Assembly: GCA_947176895.1 (NCBI GenBank)
Contig: CAMWSK010000015.1
Location: 1 to 58,306 of the forward strand
Direction of reading: 5' to 3'
DNA length: 58,306 nt
Source of the DNA: an uncultured Prevotellaceae bacterium
GTDB taxonomy: Bacteria; Bacteroidota; Bacteroidia; Bacteroidales; Bacteroidaceae
Shown: positions 53,810 through 58,306 of the stretch, one piece after another
Position numbering within the stretch: the stretch's first letter is position 1
Layout of the letters: each line of letters starts with the position of its first letter
Made by a program: the position numbers and the translations under genes
The notes under the pieces: generated by a model
What the model saw: the letters and a program-made list of their open reading frames with translations, nothing else
What the model was told of the DNA's origin: nothing
Databases searched by the model: none

Positions 53810-55625
53810 ATTGCTGGCACCGGCCCGCGACCTTGAGACGGCCCGCCAGGCCATCCTGCATGGCGCCGATGCGGTGTATATCGGAGCCGATCGTTTCGGC
53901 GCACGGGCCGGTGCCTCCAATTCGGTGGAGGATATCCGCATACTTTGTCAAGAGGCCCGTCTGTTTCGCGTGAAGGTGTATGTGACGCTCAACACCATTT
54001 TGCGCGATGATGAGTTGGAAACCACACAACGCATGGCGTGGCAGCTCTACGAGGCCGGTGTGGATGCCCTGATCGTGCAGGACATGGCTTTGCTGCAGAT
54101 GAACCTTCCGCCCATTGCCCTTCATGCCAGCACGCAGATGGACAACCGTACGCCCGAAAAGGTAGCCTGGTTGCGTGACTTGGGATTTGAACAGGTCGTG
54201 TTGGCGCGTGAGCTGGGTCTCGACGACATGGCCGAGATTCACCGGCGTGTGCCGCAGGTGAGCCTGGAGGTGTTTGTCCATGGCAGCATCTGTGTGTGCT
54301 ACAACGGGCAGTGTTATGCCTCGCAGCATCTGTTCGGGCGTTCGGCCAACCGAGGCGAATGTGCCCAGTTCTGCCGTATGCCTTTCGATCTGGTGGATGC
54401 CGACGGCCGGGTTATCGAGGAGCAGCGTTATCTGCTCTCGATGCGCGACATGAACCGAAGCGCCCATTTAGAGCAGATGATGGATGCCGGTGTGCGCAGT
54501 TTCAAGATAGAGGGCCGCCTGAAGGATATTCCTTATGTGAAGAATGTGGTGGCATATTATCGTCAGGCGCTGGATTCCATCTTTGAGCGCAGACCCGAAT
54601 ATGGCCGTTCTTCATCGGGTCGCAGCGTGTTCGGCTTCCGGCCTCGCCCGGAAGCAGCCTTCAACCGTGGCTACACCGATTATTTTCTTCATGGACGCAC
54701 GTCCGACTTATGCAACCCCATCACGCCCAAGAGCATGGGCGAGAGGGTGGGGGTGGTGAAGGACCTTCGTCGTGATTGTGTCATCGTGGCCGGTTCGGCA
54801 GCTTTCCAGAATGGCGACGGCCTTTGCTTTCTTAACGATGACCGGCGTCTTGAAGGCTTCCGTGTCAACAAGGCCGAGGGCAACCATCTTTATGTCCGCC
54901 AACTTCCCCGCTCGCTTCGCCGCGGAATGCCCTTGTGGCGCAACCAGAGCATGCAGTTTGATGCCGAGATGGCTCGTCCCACAGCCGTGCGTAAGCTTTC
55001 CCTTTCGTGGGTGCTCGACGAGACTCCCGACGGCTTCATGCTCACAGCCCGTGTGGAGGACGGGCGCACAGCCTCGCGTTCCTTCACCTATGATAAGGAA
55101 CCGGCCCGCACGCCTCAAACCGACAATATCGAGAGGCAGCTTTCCCGCTTGGGTGATACGGTCTTCCAAGCCGATGGGGTGGAGATAAGGCTCACGGACA
55201 ATTGGTTCCTGCCCAGCAGTGTGCTTTCCGGGTGGCGCAAGGCCGTGGTGGAAGAGCTGCTGCAATCCCGTTCGTCCCTTGAGAGGAAAACGGCACCCCT
55301 TAGACAAATCTCGCAGACAACGGACTTCTTATTGCCGCGGGTGCTCACCTATCGGGGCAATGTGGCCAACCGTTTGGCCCGCCGTTTCTATGAACGGCAC
55401 GGGGTGGAGCACGTGGAGCCGGCTCTGGAAGTGGAGCCCCGTGAGACATCCTCCGACTTGCAGCTGATGACCTGCCGCTACTGCATCCTCTCGCAATTGG
55501 GACATTGCCTGCGCAAGAACCCGCCCCGGTGGTCCATGCCTTTGAGCCTGCGTCTGGCCGATGGCCGCAGATTCCGCTTGCAATTCGATTGTAAGAACTG
55601 CCGGATGAACGTGTATGCGAAATAG
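53796..55625 (+). CDS. U32-family peptidase-like protein (tRNA hydroxylation type)
   Basis: A 609-residue protein of peptidase family U32. ELLAPARDLETARQAILHGADAVYIG opens the TIM-barrel-like domain; the signature is FVHGSICVCYNGQCY...RGECAQFCRMPF with its clustered cysteines, probably an iron-sulfur site; FKIEGRLKDIPYVKNVV follows. More cysteines occur near the end (CRYCILSQLGHC, CKNCRMNVY). Relatives of this size (TrhP/YegQ) help hydroxylate uridine 34 of tRNAs using prephenate, so RNA modification is more likely than proteolysis. It overlaps metA by 14 bp and the next gene by 11 bp. Confidence 0.88.
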   Translation: MTSIELLAPARDLETARQAILHGADAVYIGADRFGARAGASNSVEDIRILCQEARLFRVKVYVTLNTILRDDELETTQRMAWQLYEAGVDALIVQDMALLQMNLPPIALHASTQMDNRTPEKVAWLRDLGFEQVVLARELGLDDMAEIHRRVPQVSLEVFVHGSICVCYNGQCYASQHLFGRSANRGECAQFCRMPFDLVDADGRVIEEQRYLLSMRDMNRSAHLEQMMDAGVRSFKIEGRLKDIPYVKNVVAYYRQALDSIFERRPEYGRSSSGRSVFGFRPRPEAAFNRGYTDYFLHGRTSDLCNPITPKSMGERVGVVKDLRRDCVIVAGSAAFQNGDGLCFLNDDRRLEGFRVNKAEGNHLYVRQLPRSLRRGMPLWRNQSMQFDAEMARPTAVRKLSLSWVLDETPDGFMLTARVEDGRTASRSFTYDKEPARTPQTDNIERQLSRLGDTVFQADGVEIRLTDNWFLPSSVLSGWRKAVVEELLQSRSSLERKTAPLRQISQTTDFLLPRVLTYRGNVANRLARRFYERHGVEHVEPALEVEPRETSSDLQLMTCRYCILSQLGHCLRKNPPRWSMPLSLRLADGRRFRLQFDCKNCRMNVYAK

Positions 55626-56541
55626 TATTGTCCTTTCCCTCCTCTGCCTGCTGCTTGGCTCTTGCCACTATCCCCATTGGGATCCGTGTCATGAGACAGG
55701 TCTTAACCTTACGTGCGTGGCCGATTCTCTGGAACTTCGCGGTGATTTGTCCGTGCACCGGGAGGGAGCCGTGAATCTTTCCTTCAATACCGTTGTGGTA
55801 AGGTGTGGCGACCCCCTGGTGGTGTCGGATGTGAAGATACTTCCGGATGACCCCGCGGACAGCATCTGGGTGAGAGTGGTGACGCAGACGGGCGAACAGG
55901 GATGGATGCAGAAGGGCGACCTGCTGGAGGGAGCGGTGCCCGACGACCCGATTTCCCGCTTTATCCATTTCTTCAGCAACAACCATCTGTGGGCCTTTGC
56001 CGCCTTGCTGGTGTCGGCTCTGGTCGTATGGCTTGTGCGCAAGGCTCGCCACCACCGTTTCCCCGTGGTGCATGTGGACGATATCCCTTCTCCCTTTCCC
56101 ATGTTGCTGTGTCTTTGCCTGTCCGGCTGTGCCGTGCTGTATGCCGGCATACAACACTTCGTGCCCGCCACGTGGGAGTATTTTTACCTGCATCCCACGC
56201 TCAACCCCTTCGGTCTTCCGCTTGTTCTCGGCCTCTTTATCTCCGGCATCTGGCTTATGACCATCCTGTTCGGAGCCTCGTTGCTCGATATTCACCGCTG
56301 CCTTCGCCCTGTGGACGCTGTTCTTTACACCCTTTCCCTGGTAGCCTTCCTGGCTGTCCTTTATGTGATGTTCAGTGTGCTCACGCTTTATTATCTGGGT
56401 TATCCGTTGTTGGTGGCCTATGTCGTGTGGGCCGTTTTCCGGTATGTCCGTTGCCATCGGGCACGCTTTGTCTGCGGGCGTTGCGGTGCCTTGCTTCACA
56501 AGCTGGGCAGGTGTCCCAAATGCGGAGCCAACAATATGTAA
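55615..56541 (+). CDS. Lipoprotein-signal membrane protein with SH3-like and zinc-ribbon parts
   Basis: A 308-residue protein of unusual layout. The N-terminus (SLLCLLLGSC) is a lipoprotein-type signal. Residues about 20-105 contain a possible SH3-like domain (VRVVTQTGEQGWMQKGDLLEG). Five or so hydrophobic helices follow (about 118-138, 160-180, 195-225, 240-275). The C-terminus is a zinc ribbon, CGRCGALLHKLGRCPKCG, which would lie in the cytoplasm. It sits between a tRNA-modification gene and radA, overlapping the former by 11 bp. I do not recognise the family. A zinc ribbon also opens RadA next door, but that is probably coincidence. Confidence 0.75.
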   Translation: MRNSIVLSLLCLLLGSCHYPHWDPCHETGLNLTCVADSLELRGDLSVHREGAVNLSFNTVVVRCGDPLVVSDVKILPDDPADSIWVRVVTQTGEQGWMQKGDLLEGAVPDDPISRFIHFFSNNHLWAFAALLVSALVVWLVRKARHHRFPVVHVDDIPSPFPMLLCLCLSGCAVLYAGIQHFVPATWEYFYLHPTLNPFGLPLVLGLFISGIWLMTILFGASLLDIHRCLRPVDAVLYTLSLVAFLAVLYVMFSVLTLYYLGYPLLVAYVVWAVFRYVRCHRARFVCGRCGALLHKLGRCPKCGANNM

Positions 56542-56563
56542 ATGACTTAAAAAATCCTTGTTT

Positions 56564-57952
56564 ATGGCAAAAGATAAAACAGCATACGTTTGTTCCGAGT
56601 GTGGCTATGATACGCCCAAATGGGTGGGCAAGTGTCCGGCTTGCGGTCAATGGAACACCATGAAGGAGGTGCGTTTGGCTTCGGTCAAGAGTGGTGCTTC
56701 GTCTTCCCGTCTCCCGTCGGCCAAAGGTGCCGGTTCCGTATATGAGCGTCGGGCCGTGCCCGTGGGCGAGATCTCCGTGGAGCACCAACCCCGCTTTGAT
56801 ATGGGCGACCGGGAGTTGAACCGCGTCTTGGGCGGCGGCCTGGTCCCCGGCTCACTGGTGTTGCTGGGCGGCGAGCCCGGCATCGGCAAGAGCACCCTTG
56901 TCTTGCAGACCGTGTTGCATCTGCCCCGGTTGAAGGTGCTTTATGTGAGCGGGGAGGAGAGCGCCGCGCAAATCAAGTTGAGAGCCGACCGCCTCTCGTC
57001 CGCAGCCGAGGGACAGTTGCTCATCTTGTGTGAGACGCAGCTGGAGGAGATTTACAAGCACATCGAGGCCGAGAATCCCGACTTGGTTGTGATCGATTCG
57101 GTGCAGACCATCCAAAGTGAGAGTGTGGACAGCTCGCCCGGCTCCCTCAGCCAGGTGCGCGAGTGTGCCGCCTCGTTGCTGAAGTTTGCCAAGGGCGGCG
57201 GGTGTTCCGTGATACTCATCGGCCACATCACCAAAGAGGGCACGTTGGCCGGCCCCAAGGTGCTGGAGCACATCGTGGATTGTGTGCTGCAGTTCGAGGG
57301 CGACCAGCACTATATGTACCGCATTCTGCGTGGCATCAAGAACCGTTTTGGCAGCACCAGCGAACTGGGTATCTATGAGATGCAGCAGGGAGGCCTGCGC
57401 CAGGTGGCCAACCCCAGCGAACTGCTGCTCACCGAGCAGCGCGAGGGGCTTAGCGGCATCGCCATCTCGTGTGCGGTGGAGGGTGCCCGCCCTCTGCTCA
57501 TCGAGACGCAGGCCTTGGTGAGCACGGCGGCTTATGGCACGGCACAACGTTCGGCCACCGGCTTCGACAACCGCCGCCTGGGCATGTTGCTGGCTGTGCT
57601 GGAGAAGCGTGTGGGCTTCAAACTGGTTCAAAAAGACGTGTTCCTGAACATTGCCGGCGGACTGAAGGTGACCGACCCGGCCATGGACCTGAGCGTGGTG
57701 GCTGCCGTCATCAGCAGCAATGTGGACGAGGCCATCGATGCCGACACCTGTGTGTGTGGCGAGGTGGGCCTTTCAGGCGAGATACGCCCGGTGAGCCGTT
57801 TGGAGCAGCGCATAGCCGAGGCACAGAAATTGGGCTTCCGCCGTATGCTGGTGCCGGCCCAGGGGCTGAAGGGCATCGACACGGCCGCCCTCTCCATCCG
57901 ATTGGTGCCTGTAAGGTCCGTGGCCGATGCGGTGAGAGAACTCTTCGGATAG
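56564..57952 (+). CDS. radA: DNA repair protein RadA
   Basis: A 462-residue RecA-like helicase that promotes branch migration during recombination. The N-terminal zinc finger is CSECGYDTPKWVGKCPACGQW, the Walker A motif GGEPGIGKSTLVLQ, the RadA-specific KNRFGST box is present, and the C-terminal third (about 290-462) is the Lon-protease-like domain without the catalytic serine-lysine pair being evident. ATG 56564 gives the standard MAKDKTAYVCSECG start. Followed by a terminator and repeat elements. Confidence 0.96.
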   Translation: MAKDKTAYVCSECGYDTPKWVGKCPACGQWNTMKEVRLASVKSGASSSRLPSAKGAGSVYERRAVPVGEISVEHQPRFDMGDRELNRVLGGGLVPGSLVLLGGEPGIGKSTLVLQTVLHLPRLKVLYVSGEESAAQIKLRADRLSSAAEGQLLILCETQLEEIYKHIEAENPDLVVIDSVQTIQSESVDSSPGSLSQVRECAASLLKFAKGGGCSVILIGHITKEGTLAGPKVLEHIVDCVLQFEGDQHYMYRILRGIKNRFGSTSELGIYEMQQGGLRQVANPSELLLTEQREGLSGIAISCAVEGARPLLIETQALVSTAAYGTAQRSATGFDNRRLGMLLAVLEKRVGFKLVQKDVFLNIAGGLKVTDPAMDLSVVAAVISSNVDEAIDADTCVCGEVGLSGEIRPVSRLEQRIAEAQKLGFRRMLVPAQGLKGIDTAALSIRLVPVRSVADAVRELFG

Positions 57953-57963
57953 GATTTGCTATG

Positions 57964-57997
57964 CCGCGGCGAATGAACTTAATCGCCGCGGTGTTTT
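57964..57997 (+). terminator. radA terminator
   Basis: CCGCGGCGA (57964-57972) and TCGCCGCGG (57983-57991) form a strong stem followed by TGTTTT. The 15-mer GCCGCGGCGAATGAA recurs in reverse beside array D. Confidence 0.85.
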
Positions 57998-58002
57998 ACC
58001 TG

Positions 58003-58020
58003 AAATGTGTTGATGTTTTG
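58003..58020. repeat. Single unit of the palindromic repeat family
   Basis: AAATGTGTTGATGTTTTG with the centre at 58010-58011, closely like the third unit of array B. Confidence 0.55.
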
Positions 58021-58101
58021 GACAGGAATGTCGGGGGCTGCTTTTTTCGTTTACCGGACTCCCTCTGTTTGCTAATCGGACAATGATGGGGAAACCGCAC
58101 A

Positions 58102-58270
58102 AGAATTAACGTGGGTTCGATGATTCTTAATTGTCAGTAAAAACCCTCGTCCTAAATCCCCCGAAAAAACATCTTGATGTTTTTTGAAAACATGAACACG
58201 TTTTTCAAAAACATGAACATGTTTTGCCTGAAACATCAACATGTATTTCCCAAAACATCCACATGCTTCT
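58102..58270 (+). repeat. Palindromic repeat element E (flank plus five units)
   Basis: Centres at 58174, 58195, 58216, 58238 and 58260 (spacings 21, 21, 22, 22). The first unit AAACATCTTGATGTTT and the last two (AAACATCAACATGTATTT, AAACATCCACATGCTT) match element C in order and orientation, and so does the flank before them. The element may continue past the window end. Confidence 0.87.
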
Positions 58271-58306
58271 GATGCTTTTGAAGAAGTTTTTCCTGTTTTT
58301 ATTCTT

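Noticed and set aside
58164..58268. ParB parS-like centromere sites
   Set aside because: The unit lacks the parS core (GTTTCACGTGAAAC type) and no par genes are in the window; the arrays are also spread over 48 kb.

Overview
The window looks like a stretch of chromosome from the order Bacteroidales, probably Prevotellaceae or a close relative. Three things point there: many promoters carry the Bacteroidetes-type -7 box TAnnTTTG with a TTTG-like -33 box about 20 bp upstream; families typical of the phylum are present (TamL/TamB, DUF4836- and DUF5063-like proteins, the TGS-containing nucleoside kinase, PD40/OmpA lipoproteins); and gene neighbourhoods such as ftsK-lolA-trxB are familiar from it. 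Species cannot be named from the sequence alone. Most of the window is dense housekeeping DNA with short gaps and many ATGA-type overlaps.

Layout. 1-430: AT-rich DNA holding a perfect 20-bp inverted repeat around 148 bp, with an outward-facing promoter inside it (candidate invertible promoter), in front of two tandem paralogous lipoproteins (431-1941), the second fused to a beta-barrel. 2126-2774: a small membrane protein/XRE regulator pair. 2944-12664: a long minus-strand block, transcribed in the order ftsK, lolA, trxB, topB, OmpA/PD40 lipoprotein, TGS-nucleoside kinase. 12774-22779: a plus-strand block of RNA-processing and modification enzymes (RNase D-like exonuclease, RlmI-like and RsmE methyltransferases), a nucleoside transporter, a DUF4836-like protein, an ABC ATPase/permease pair, and a three-domain sugar kinase/RapZ-C/nucleotidyltransferase fusion. 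22911-34934: rpsP, a solo TrpB2, tRNA-Ala, purT, a YtxH/holin-like envelope module, a SPOR lipoprotein, ruvX, def, a TPR protein and the thrS-infC-rpmI-rplT cluster. 35138-45562: tRNA-fMet, a TetR regulator with an apparent autoregulatory operator, fabG, an RluA-type pseudouridine synthase, TamB, TamL and a sugar nucleotidyltransferase. 46194-48570: the only clearly accessory region, holding a GIY-YIG-like gene, an internally deleted hsdM, a frameshifted BRO/RhuM gene and a decayed tyrosine recombinase; together they look like the fossil of a type I restriction-modification locus. 48871-57952: an ABC-F ATPase, an M13 peptidase, metA, a U32 peptidase, a zinc-ribbon membrane lipoprotein and radA.

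The most unusual signal is an interspersed intergenic repeat. Imperfect palindromes of the form AAACATGAACATGTTT occur in five arrays (about 10.1, 26.5, 45.7, 48.6 and 58.2 kb) and as two single units. Within arrays the palindrome centres are 21-22 bp apart, two helical turns, so all units face the same side of the DNA. The arrays at 45.7 and 48.6 kb lie in opposite orientation on either side of the decayed accessory region. I know no described element with this architecture, but I could not search databases.

Functionally, the housekeeping genes group into envelope biogenesis (lolA, TamB/TamL, OmpA/PD40, SPOR, cell-wall sugar recycling fusion), translation (S16, L35, L20, IF3, ThrRS, deformylase, two tRNAs, rRNA/tRNA modification), and DNA maintenance (FtsK, TopB, RuvX, RadA).
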